DNA of 64,000 nt from Burkholderiales bacterium (lineage in GTDB: Bacteria; Pseudomonadota; Gammaproteobacteria; Burkholderiales; Nitrosomonadaceae). This document shows, piece after piece, positions 28,466-35,456 of this stretch (its first letter is position 1; each line of letters opens with the position of its first letter). A program made the position numbers and the translations under genes. The notes beneath the pieces are model-generated. The model did no database searches. It worked only from the letters and a program-made list of their open reading frames with translations, and was not told the DNA's origin. The stretch lies in contig JACKLR010000001.1 in assembly GCA_024235795.1 (NCBI GenBank), positions 620,001 to 684,000 on the forward strand, given 5' to 3'.

Positions 28466-29173
28466 TCAGTTCTCCGGGAGTTCAGCGTTGCCTTTCAACG
28501 CGCGGTAATGTACTAATGTGCCAAAAACGGTATTAAATGACTGTTGCTCGCTGACCTGGGAAAATCCCGCAGCTTCAAATAACTCGACAAGTCTGCCGGA
28601 TACGTTATCCCGGGTGTTGCCAAAACCGTCAACCAGCTGCACGGCAAGAAACAGGGTGCGCATCAACCCGTTGCGCGCGCGTCCCCAATCCAGAACATGA
28701 AGTTCACCTCCCGGTTTCAGTACGCGGAATATTTCACTCGCAACCTGCTGTTTTTTATCCCAGGACAAATGATGAAACAGCAAGCTTGACAGTATCCGGT
28801 CAAAACAGTTGACCTGGCAAGGCAAATGTTCTGCAAACGCTTGAACAAATTGAATATCAACCTGTGCCTTGAACGCTTTATTCACTGCAATCGACAAAAT
28901 CTTCTGATCACAATCAAACGCCGTTACGTCGATTACCGGAAAATCGTGTTTTATCAGCATTGCCAGGGACCCTGTACCGCACCCCAGATCAAGCAATTGT
29001 TTCGCATTATCGAGTTGCGCCTGCATGATGAATGCCTGCATCAGCCGTTCTCCTTGCCCAGCAATGCCCATCAACAAGTCGTAAAACGGTGTAAGCCAGT
29101 GGTAACCTAAAGCCGGAACATAATTTTTTGGGCTATACCGCAAATTGGTATTGGTTCTGTGCTGTTTCTTCAA
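28466..29173 (-). CDS. Class I SAM-dependent methyltransferase
   Basis: 235 residues. N-terminal YHWLTPFYDLLMGIAGQGERLMQAFI, SAM-binding motif LLDLGCGTGSLAMLI, acidic loop AFDCDQKILSIA, motif FDRILSSLLFHHLSWDKKQQVASEIFRVLKPGGELHVLDWG. This is the UbiE/arsenite-type small-molecule methyltransferase class; the substrate is not identifiable. Its 5' side is 98 bp from the ISAs1 element, which now separates it from whatever lay upstream. It is convergent with the histidine kinase gene. Confidence 0.8.
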   Translation of the reverse strand: MKKQHRTNTNLRYSPKNYVPALGYHWLTPFYDLLMGIAGQGERLMQAFIMQAQLDNAKQLLDLGCGTGSLAMLIKHDFPVIDVTAFDCDQKILSIAVNKAFKAQVDIQFVQAFAEHLPCQVNCFDRILSSLLFHHLSWDKKQQVASEIFRVLKPGGELHVLDWGRARNGLMRTLFLAVQLVDGFGNTRDNVSGRLVELFEAAGFSQVSEQQSFNTVFGTLVHYRALKGNAELPEN

Positions 29174-29271
29174 AAGACGTTAGAAAAAATAACTGGAATT
29201 TGCAAATACTGGGTAAATAAAACATTCGACCGATAAATCCACTCACATTTATACCTTGACTCGATACCGGG

Positions 29272-30476
29272 CCAGGGCAATCGGGCTTAAATTGCCCCAA
29301 TAATTTTTAGCAAATAATCATTATCCCAGCCCGCCTTTAATCGTTTTGTTTTTACACCGACCTTTGACATTTTTTCTTTTTTTATCAGATTCAGAGCAAT
29401 ATGTCTGATAATAGCAAGATTAGCTGCGCTATGGCCTTTGCGTGTTCGATTACTGTCTTCGTCAAAGGCGATATCAAGAACCCAGTGTAAATTGTTTTCG
29501 ATAGCCCAGTGAGCGCGAACAGCATGCTCCAGCTTGATAGGATTGCTGGCGCTTAGACTGCTAATGAAATAACGCGTTTCCTTGGATATTTTATTTTCTG
29601 ATTCTCTTGTTGCTGTGACCTCAATGATGCTCTGCAGCCCCGGCCAGGAATGTCGTTCTTTTAACCATGCTATCTCATCTATTGCACGAACAGTTCGTGT
29701 CTCAATGCGCCCATGTCCACCATCAACTGTTACCTTTGCGGCTTCTGGAGACAGTGACGATGCAAAATATGTGGCAACATCTTCATGCAAGCTTCCTTGG
29801 TTGCCTTTCAGGCTCAAAACATAATCTGCGTCTTGCTGAATAATCTGCCGGGCTATCTTCTTCTGGCAACCCATCGCATCAATTGTGATCACGGTTCCTG
29901 TAATATCCAAGCGAGAGAGCAGTTTGGGAATGGCCGTAATTTCATTGGATTTGTCATCCACTTGAACCTGACCCAAAACCAGGCTATTACGCTGCGCCCA
30001 TGCGCTAACCATATGGATTGCTGCCTTTTTTGAGGCCCTGTCAATGCTACGCCTTATACATTTGCCGTCAATAGCAATGATCTCTCCATCAGTCAAACGC
30101 GCTAAATCACAAACCCAGTTGGAAAAGCATTCGCTAAATTGCTCGGTGTCTATCACCATGAAAACTTCACCGAAGGTGTCATGAGAGGGTATTCCATGTT
30201 GCAGACCGAGTAATTCGGTAAACCATGCTTCTTTGGCTTTACCAAATTCTTCTATAGCCACCCAATTGTCCGCTCCACAAATAACCGCACAAAGTGAAAT
30301 AAAAAATATATCTTGGAGTTGATGCTTCTTTTGTCTGTCTACTCTTGGATCTTCAATACTTGAAAAATGATGAATGATTGAAGCTGTTGGTTTGTCTGTC
30401 ATTTAAAATCAAAATGATAGAGCTAATACCTCAACTTGTTTCTGTTTTCAAGTATTTTTAAGCACGATTGCCCTGG
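29272..30476. mobile_element. Complete ISAs1-family insertion sequence
   Basis: 1205 bp. Terminal inverted repeats start CCAGGGCAATCG at 29272 and end CGATTGCCCTGG at 30476. An 8-bp direct repeat ATACCGGG flanks it at 29264-29271 and 30477-30484, a target duplication of the size expected for this family. The intact transposase lies inside on the minus strand. Confidence 0.92.
29287..30402 (-). CDS. ISAs1-family transposase (DDE)
   Basis: 371 residues, uninterrupted. N-terminal ISAs1 motif HHFSSIEDPRVDRQKKHQLQDIFFISLCAVICGADNW. First catalytic Asp in IIAIDGKCIRRS; second in VITIDAMGCQKKIA. The third region is NNLHWVLDIAFDEDSNRTRKGHSAANLAIIRHIALNLIK. The element has perfect flanking duplications, so it was recently active here. 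Confidence 0.95.
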   Translation of the reverse strand: MTDKPTASIIHHFSSIEDPRVDRQKKHQLQDIFFISLCAVICGADNWVAIEEFGKAKEAWFTELLGLQHGIPSHDTFGEVFMVIDTEQFSECFSNWVCDLARLTDGEIIAIDGKCIRRSIDRASKKAAIHMVSAWAQRNSLVLGQVQVDDKSNEITAIPKLLSRLDITGTVITIDAMGCQKKIARQIIQQDADYVLSLKGNQGSLHEDVATYFASSLSPEAAKVTVDGGHGRIETRTVRAIDEIAWLKERHSWPGLQSIIEVTATRESENKISKETRYFISSLSASNPIKLEHAVRAHWAIENNLHWVLDIAFDEDSNRTRKGHSAANLAIIRHIALNLIKKEKMSKVGVKTKRLKAGWDNDYLLKIIGAI

Positions 30477-30575
30477 ATACCGGGCGCAACAAACTTGATG
30501 CAAGAAATTTATAGGTTCATTGCCTTGTGAAGTGCCATGCATTGCCTCTGAAGCGTTTAAATGGCGCGGTGTGAT

Positions 30576-30652
30576 TGGTAGGCGCGATTGGATTCGAACC
30601 AACGACCCCCACCATGTCAAGGTGGTGCTCTAACCAACTGAGCTACGCGCCT
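30576..30652 (-). tRNA. tRNA-Val (GAC anticodon)
   Basis: On the minus strand the acceptor AGGCGCG pairs with CGCGCCT, followed by discriminator A and an encoded CCA. The D arm is GCTCAGTTGGTTAGAGC. The anticodon stem CCACC/GGTGG encloses TTGACAT with anticodon GAC. The T arm is GTTGG TTCGAAT CCAAT. It is 77 nt including CCA, with no neighbour tRNA. Confidence 0.95.
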
Positions 30653-30827
30653 ATGCCTAAATTAAGCAAACCGGATAACACGATAGAGATAGAGCATCCG
30701 GCTAAAACGATGGATTTTATCCGAAACGCAACAGGGGCACAAATTAATTTAAACGATCAATTTAAACGATTTAAAGCTATCGTGGAAATCGGTATGATAT
30801 GTAAAACTCATATTGACTAAAACACGC

Positions 30828-31772
30828 ATGATTGCTAAAGCGGTTACAGCCTATATTTCCCATCCTGATTGCCTCAAGCATGAGATGGGGCATTATCACC
30901 CCGAAAGTCCACAGCGATTGACAGCAATCGAGCAGCAACTGGAAACAACCGGCTTGCTTGCCAGACTGTATCGTCAAGCAGCACCGCTGGTTACCGAACA
31001 GCAACTCGAACGCGTGCATTCGCACCAATACATTACCGAGATACACAACGCCTCGCCACAGAGCGGTTTGCAATATCTCGACCCGGATACCGCGATGAAT
31101 CCGCATTCCCTGAATGCCGCGCTGCGTGCGGCAGGTGCAACCGTTCTGGCTACCGATCTGGTCATGACGCAGCAGACTGTGAACGCCTTTTGCGCGGTGC
31201 GTCCGCCCGGTCATCATGCAGAGTCCGCACGTGCCATGGGTTTCTGCATTTTTAACAACATCACCGTCGGCGTTGCCCATGCTTTGGCGCAGTACGATCT
31301 TAAACGGGTAGCAATCCTCGATTTCGATGTGCACCACGGTAACGGCACCGAAGAAATCTTTGGAAAAGAATCACGCGTTCTGCTGTGTTCAACCTTCCAA
31401 CACCCGTTTTATCCCTATTGCGGCGCAGAAAACAGGCACACCAACTGCATCAACGTGCCACTGCCTGCCGGTAGCGATGGTGACGTGTTTCGCAAAGCCG
31501 TGACTGATCACTGGCTGCCCGCAGTAACGGCGTTCAAGCCGGAGATGATTTTTGTCTCGGCAGGCTTTGATGGGCACCGTGAAGATGACATGGCGCATCT
31601 GATGCTCGATGATGCGGATTATGTCTGGGTAACGCAGCAGATCAAGGCATGGGCTAAACAGTATGCGCAGGATCGCATTGTTTCCGTGCTCGAAGGCGGT
31701 TACGCGCTCAATGCGCTTAGGCGCTGCGTTGCAAAACATGTTGCAGTGCTTTGCAACAACGAGAACAATTGA
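30828..31772 (+). CDS. Histone deacetylase-family (AcuC/HDAC-like) deacetylase
   Basis: 314 residues from ATG 30828 (a TTG 15 bp upstream is possible). HDAC fold motifs: HPDCLKHEMGHYHPESPQRL; the active site FCAVRPPGHHAESARAMGFCIFNNITVG (His-His pair); DFDVHHGNGTEEIF with zinc ligands Asp and His; and FVSAGFDGHREDDMAHL. Bacterial class II-like members remove acetyl groups from lysines or small amides such as polyamines; the substrate here is open. It is convergent with the PRPP-synthetase-like gene, with only 5 bp between the stop codons. Confidence 0.9.
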   Translation: MIAKAVTAYISHPDCLKHEMGHYHPESPQRLTAIEQQLETTGLLARLYRQAAPLVTEQQLERVHSHQYITEIHNASPQSGLQYLDPDTAMNPHSLNAALRAAGATVLATDLVMTQQTVNAFCAVRPPGHHAESARAMGFCIFNNITVGVAHALAQYDLKRVAILDFDVHHGNGTEEIFGKESRVLLCSTFQHPFYPYCGAENRHTNCINVPLPAGSDGDVFRKAVTDHWLPAVTAFKPEMIFVSAGFDGHREDDMAHLMLDDADYVWVTQQIKAWAKQYAQDRIVSVLEGGYALNALRRCVAKHVAVLCNNENN

Positions 31773-31777
31773 TCGGA

Positions 31778-32653
31778 TCAAATAATTTTCTTGACCGCCT
31801 CCGCCAGCAACTCGCTCAAACAAATCGCGTTGGTTGAATGGGCAATGCTGTCCGTGCTCCAGACCTGCGTCACGCCGGATTGGCGGATAAAACGCTCTGA
31901 ATCACTGCAAAAAAGCGGATGCGTCACTACAGCATCCACCTGTTTCGCACCGGCCTGCAGCAGTTTGCCGGCGGCCTGCGCAAGCGTGCGGCCGGTACTG
32001 GCTATATCGTCGATGAGAATTACATTCTGCTCAGCATAATTGCGTTGCGGCAGGGTAACGTTCACCGCATTATCCCCGCTTCTGATTTTAGTCGCCACCG
32101 CATACGAAAAACCGATTTCGGTTGCGATACCGCGCACCCATTGTTCGGACTCACTGTCCGGACCGATTAGCATGCCGGATTGATACTGGTTCTTCAGAAA
32201 CCGACCAATTGTCTTACCTGCAGAAACCGCCAGCGCATTCTGGATGGGAATGGCCTGATCCAGCCGATGCACCCGGTGCAGATGCGGATCGACGGTAATC
32301 ACATCGTCAAAATTATCCGCGAGCAGTTGGCCGATCACCTGCTGGCTGATTGCTTCGCCGGGATGATTTTCCGCGTCCTGGCGCATGTAGCATAAATACG
32401 GCGCAACCAGCGTGATCCGTTTGACGCCATGTCTGCGCAATGCGGAAACACTCAGCAACAATTCGATGAGTTTACTGTTCGGCTGGTTCAGGCTCCTGAC
32501 CAGCACCACATGTTCCGGCAAATCCACCGGCACCTGCGCCCGGCTTTCACCATCCGGAAAAACATGCAGCCGGACTTCCTGATACTGCGCGTGCAACGCG
32601 TTTGCCAGCGCCTGCGCCTGGGTGCGGTAATCTTCAAATCCGATGATGCGCAT
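31778..32653 (-). CDS. Ribose-phosphate pyrophosphokinase-like protein
   Basis: 291 residues, shorter and more divergent than housekeeping Prs (about 315). It has FPDGESRAQVPVDLPEHVVLVRSLNQPNSKLIELLLSVSALRRHGVKRITLVAPYLCYMRQDAENHPGEAIS (ATP/ribose-5-phosphate region), then VDPHLHRV. The PRPP loop is VILIDDIASTGRTLAQAA. The RQDA..HPGE segment equals the flexible loop of Prs. It should make PRPP from ribose 5-phosphate and ATP, or act on a related phosphate. Gene order with the phosphorylase upstream in the same direction suggests a joint role in ribose-phosphate or nucleotide salvage. Confidence 0.85.
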   Translation of the reverse strand: MRIIGFEDYRTQAQALANALHAQYQEVRLHVFPDGESRAQVPVDLPEHVVLVRSLNQPNSKLIELLLSVSALRRHGVKRITLVAPYLCYMRQDAENHPGEAISQQVIGQLLADNFDDVITVDPHLHRVHRLDQAIPIQNALAVSAGKTIGRFLKNQYQSGMLIGPDSESEQWVRGIATEIGFSYAVATKIRSGDNAVNVTLPQRNYAEQNVILIDDIASTGRTLAQAAGKLLQAGAKQVDAVVTHPLFCSDSERFIRQSGVTQVWSTDSIAHSTNAICLSELLAEAVKKII

Positions 32654-32669
32654 ACCTTTTATTCCACAT

Positions 32670-32815
32670 TAACAAGTTGTTGAAAAACGTTTTCGAGGCA
32701 GGTGATACAAGGCAAAAATAGACGAGAAAGCGGAATTTATACATGATAAATGAGCATTTTGAGTCCATTTTTAACGCCGTAGCAGCAACGCAGGTCGTTT
32801 TTCAAAAGCCTGTTA
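32670..32815. repeat. 146-bp MITE-like element with 20-bp terminal inverted repeats
   Basis: Left end TAACAAGTTGTTGAAAAACG (32670-32689) and right end CGTTTTTCAAAAGCCTGTTA (32796-32815) are complementary at 17 of 20 positions. The right arm contains the TAA stop of the phosphorylase gene. An internal stretch of about 45 bp (around 32726-32776) recurs at 41521-41572. Confidence 0.65.
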
Positions 32816-34351
32816 GATAAATGCATCATACCGTTTAATGTCCACCTTCTCGCCAATGGTATAGCCATTATTTTGTTCAATCAGCTTTCTAACAAATTCG
32901 AAATCGGACATGAATTCCGCGTAAACGCGGTACAACACATCGCCTTCAGCCACGGCATCGCCGGTTTTACGCATTAGATCGACGCCCGCCTTTTTATCCA
33001 TCGGCGCGCCGGCAATGCGTGCGATTTTGGCCATCTGCAAATTGTCGATGCCGGTGACCACGCCCGATCTACCCGCCCGGACTTCATGGCAAAACTGACC
33101 GGGGGTGAAATCTACCGCACGCGCGCCCTGCCCTTCAATGATTGCGTTCATTTTCGCCAGCGCCCGACCCGAATCGAGAATATCGCGCGCAATCGCGTAG
33201 CCTTGCCCGCCACGCACATCGGGGTCGAACTCGAGAATACGTCCCGCCAGCGCCAGCGATTTCTGGCGCAAATCCGCCGGTGCATTGGGATCGTTTTCCA
33301 GCACCTGCATCACATCGCGTGCTTCGAGTGTCGGGCCGATACCGCGCCCGATCGGTTGCCGTCCGTCGGTGATAATGACTTCCAAATGGATTTCAAGCTG
33401 ATCGCCGACAAATTCAAACAGTTTCCTGAGCGCCAGCGCTGCACGCATATGCCGCACCTTGGCCGTCGGGCCGACCGGAATATCGATGAGCAAATGCGTG
33501 GAACCCGCCGCGAGTTTTTTCGACAGAATCGATGCCACCATCTGGCCACGCGAATCGATACCGAGCGGCCGCTCCACCGCAATCAGCATGTCGTCGACCG
33601 GCGCGAGCTTTGCCGTCCCGCCCCATGCGAGGCAACCGCGGTGTTTACGCACGATATCATGTAACTTGCCCGGCGACAGATTGACCTCCGCCAGCGTTTC
33701 CATGGTATCCGCCGTCCCGGCAGGCGAGGTAATCGCACGGCTCGACGTTTTCGGAATCAGCATACCATGCGCCGCGACAATCGGCACCACCAGCATCGAC
33801 GTACGGTTGCCCGGAATGCCGCCGATGCAGTGCTTGTCCACAACCAGCAATTCCCCCCAGTTCAGCCGCTGTCCGGTATCGAGCATGGCCCTGGTCAGAT
33901 AATACACCTCGTCGCGGTCGAGGCTGTTCTGCCCGGTCGCTACCAGAAACGCCGCCATCTCCATCTTGGAATACCGGCTCTCGGCAATATCGCGCGTAAT
34001 CGCTTCAAAATCGTCCAGCGTCAATCGCTCGCCGTCTATCTTGCGCCGCACCGCGTCCATCGACACCGCAGGCTCGGCGTGGTCGACCTTAATCACACAA
34101 TCCGCATGCGCATTCAACTGTTCATACGCCTGCTCGGACAGTCCCAGCTCTGTCGGCGTCACAATCGCCGCGTCATCGACCACATTGAGCACGGCCAGTA
34201 TCCGCTGGCCATTCGCACTGATCAGAATTTTCGACAACGCCTGAAACCCCTCCGCGCGATAAACCGCGCATTCGCGGTGCAGGTACGCGACGTTTTCGTG
34301 GTAGGTGTCAATGGCGACACGGCGCAGTTTGAGGGTTGGGTTATTCATCAA
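32813..34351 (-). CDS. Thymidine/AMP phosphorylase-family protein
   Basis: 512 residues. About 90 N-terminal residues form an extra domain, as in AMP phosphorylase, ahead of the nucleoside phosphorylase core: DAVRRKIDGERLTLDDFEAI, KHCIGGIPGNRTSMLVVPIVAAHG, KTSSRAITSPAGTADTMETLAEVNL, GGTAKLAPVDDMLIAVERPLGIDSRGQM, and the C-terminal lipoyl-like GVVTGIDNLQMAKIARIAGAPMDKKAGVDL. The KTSSRAITSPAGTADTME motif is typical of the family. It phosphorolyses nucleosides or AMP. The extra N-domain and the PRPP-synthetase-like neighbour favour AMP to ribose 1,5-bisphosphate plus adenine. The stop codon lies in the MITE-like repeat. Confidence 0.85.
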   Translation of the reverse strand: MMNNPTLKLRRVAIDTYHENVAYLHRECAVYRAEGFQALSKILISANGQRILAVLNVVDDAAIVTPTELGLSEQAYEQLNAHADCVIKVDHAEPAVSMDAVRRKIDGERLTLDDFEAITRDIAESRYSKMEMAAFLVATGQNSLDRDEVYYLTRAMLDTGQRLNWGELLVVDKHCIGGIPGNRTSMLVVPIVAAHGMLIPKTSSRAITSPAGTADTMETLAEVNLSPGKLHDIVRKHRGCLAWGGTAKLAPVDDMLIAVERPLGIDSRGQMVASILSKKLAAGSTHLLIDIPVGPTAKVRHMRAALALRKLFEFVGDQLEIHLEVIITDGRQPIGRGIGPTLEARDVMQVLENDPNAPADLRQKSLALAGRILEFDPDVRGGQGYAIARDILDSGRALAKMNAIIEGQGARAVDFTPGQFCHEVRAGRSGVVTGIDNLQMAKIARIAGAPMDKKAGVDLMRKTGDAVAEGDVLYRVYAEFMSDFEFVRKLIEQNNGYTIGEKVDIKRYDAFI

Positions 34352-34507
34352 TCACAAAGTGAAATATTCAGAACGGATTTATTTATAACTATCATATATA
34401 GTGGATTTATTGTATTCCCGAATGTCTCGGCTCGGCAAGCTACCACCTGACCGCCTTGCTCCGCTGCGGCTGTCCGGCGTAGTTGCCTGCAACATCCACT
34501 TCTGCCT

Positions 34508-35347
34508 TTATAGACCTTTCACCTTGTCTTGCCGTACACCTGCTCGACCCAGGGCCAAGCGGAAGCCAATGACGTTGGAGCGGTAGTCAGGCGCGAGCCT
34601 GCTACGGTCGGCGGAACGCACGTCCCTGCCGTAGCTGTCCCAGGAGCCGCCACGCAATACGCGGCCAATACCGTCTTCAGGGTCTGCCGGATTGATAACA
34701 GCGTGTTCCGGATACGCACCATAGCGATCCACACACCATTCCAAGACATTACCGTGCATTTCATACAATCCCCACGGATTCGGCGGCAATGATTTAACCG
34801 GCACCGTTTTCTGCCGGCATTGTCCCTTTTTGCCCCTTGCATAAGGATAATAGCCATGATAGTTCACCTGTTCCGGCGTAATCTGCTCGCCAAATGAAAA
34901 CGGTGTAGTCGTCCCCGCACGGCAGGCATATTCCCATTGCGCTTCTGTCGGCAAACACGCAGACAAATCAGGATAATCATGGTTCAACCGGTCAATAAAT
35001 AGCTGCACTTTATCCCAATTGACACTTTCTACCGGGTGATTCATGTCGCCCTTAAAATGCGCAGGATTGTCGTTCATCACTGCGAACCATAACGCCTGCG
35101 TACACGCCGTGTCCGCCAGCCAGCAACCTCGCGTTAATGTCACTTCATGTTGTTTTTCATCTTTCCGTCTTTGCGGCTCTGACTCAGGGGAACCCATCAG
35201 AAACGTACCCGGCAGAATCCAGCGGAAGCGCTGCCGCACGCCCTGGCAGTCAAGATCCATATACAAACCGTAGCCATCCTGCCCCCATTCACTGGCCCAG
35301 ACAGCCGGAAAAGCATTCGGCAAAAATGTGTCGTTTGTTTGGTTCAT
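34508..35347 (-). CDS. Free-standing FGE-sulfatase/C-type-lectin-fold protein with DGR-type variable C-terminus
   Basis: 279 residues, nearly all one formylglycine-generating-enzyme-like domain (IPGTFLMGSPESEP-type start as ILPGTFLMGSPESEP, LPTEAQWEYACRAGTTTPF, PNPWGLYEMHGNVLEWC, GRVLRGGSW...GFRLALG). The FGE catalytic cysteine pair is not visible, so a binding role is more likely than catalysis. It is a close paralogue of the C-terminus of the next gene. After RGGSW the two copies differ in 12 of 23 codons, with no third-position change (see finding). There is no signal peptide. Last gene of the four-gene operon; likely a diversified ligand-recognition protein. Confidence 0.85.
   Translation of the reverse strand: MNQTNDTFLPNAFPAVWASEWGQDGYGLYMDLDCQGVRQRFRWILPGTFLMGSPESEPQRRKDEKQHEVTLTRGCWLADTACTQALWFAVMNDNPAHFKGDMNHPVESVNWDKVQLFIDRLNHDYPDLSACLPTEAQWEYACRAGTTTPFSFGEQITPEQVNYHGYYPYARGKKGQCRQKTVPVKSLPPNPWGLYEMHGNVLEWCVDRYGAYPEHAVINPADPEDGIGRVLRGGSWDSYGRDVRSADRSRLAPDYRSNVIGFRLALGRAGVRQDKVKGL
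34571..34639 (-). repeat. Variable region 1 (DGR-type), C-terminal codons of the free FGE protein
   Basis: 23 codons between conserved TGG (Trp of GGSW) and ATT-GGC-TTC (IGF). Variable codons, in coding order: GAC, AGC, GAC, GAC, AGC, AGG, CTC, GAC, TAC, TCC, AAC, GTC. All but AGG end in C, as expected from AAC codons mutated at adenines. Confidence 0.8.
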
Positions 35348-35368
35348 CGTGTGTACGTATTGCAGCTT

Positions 35369-35456
35369 GTAGGGTGGACAAACAATGTGCCGTCCACCGA
35401 TAGAACGTTGATATATTCCGCATTATGATGGATGGCGCTACGCTGATCCATCCTAC
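35369..35456. repeat. REP-like inverted-repeat pair
   Basis: Begins GTAGGGTGG and ends CCATCCTAC. Inside are two hairpins, GGTGGAC/GTCCACC (35373-35398) and GGATGG/CCATCC (35430-35453). This is the dispersed GTAGGGTGGA...TCCACCCTAC type of repeat common in proteobacteria. It overlaps the TAG stop of the vWA-FGE gene and separates it from the free FGE gene. Confidence 0.6.

Noticed and set aside
34508..35347. Annotation as a catalytic formylglycine-generating enzyme
   Set aside because: The active-site cysteine pair expected for sulfatase maturation is not visible and no sulfatase gene is nearby; the fold is more likely used for binding.
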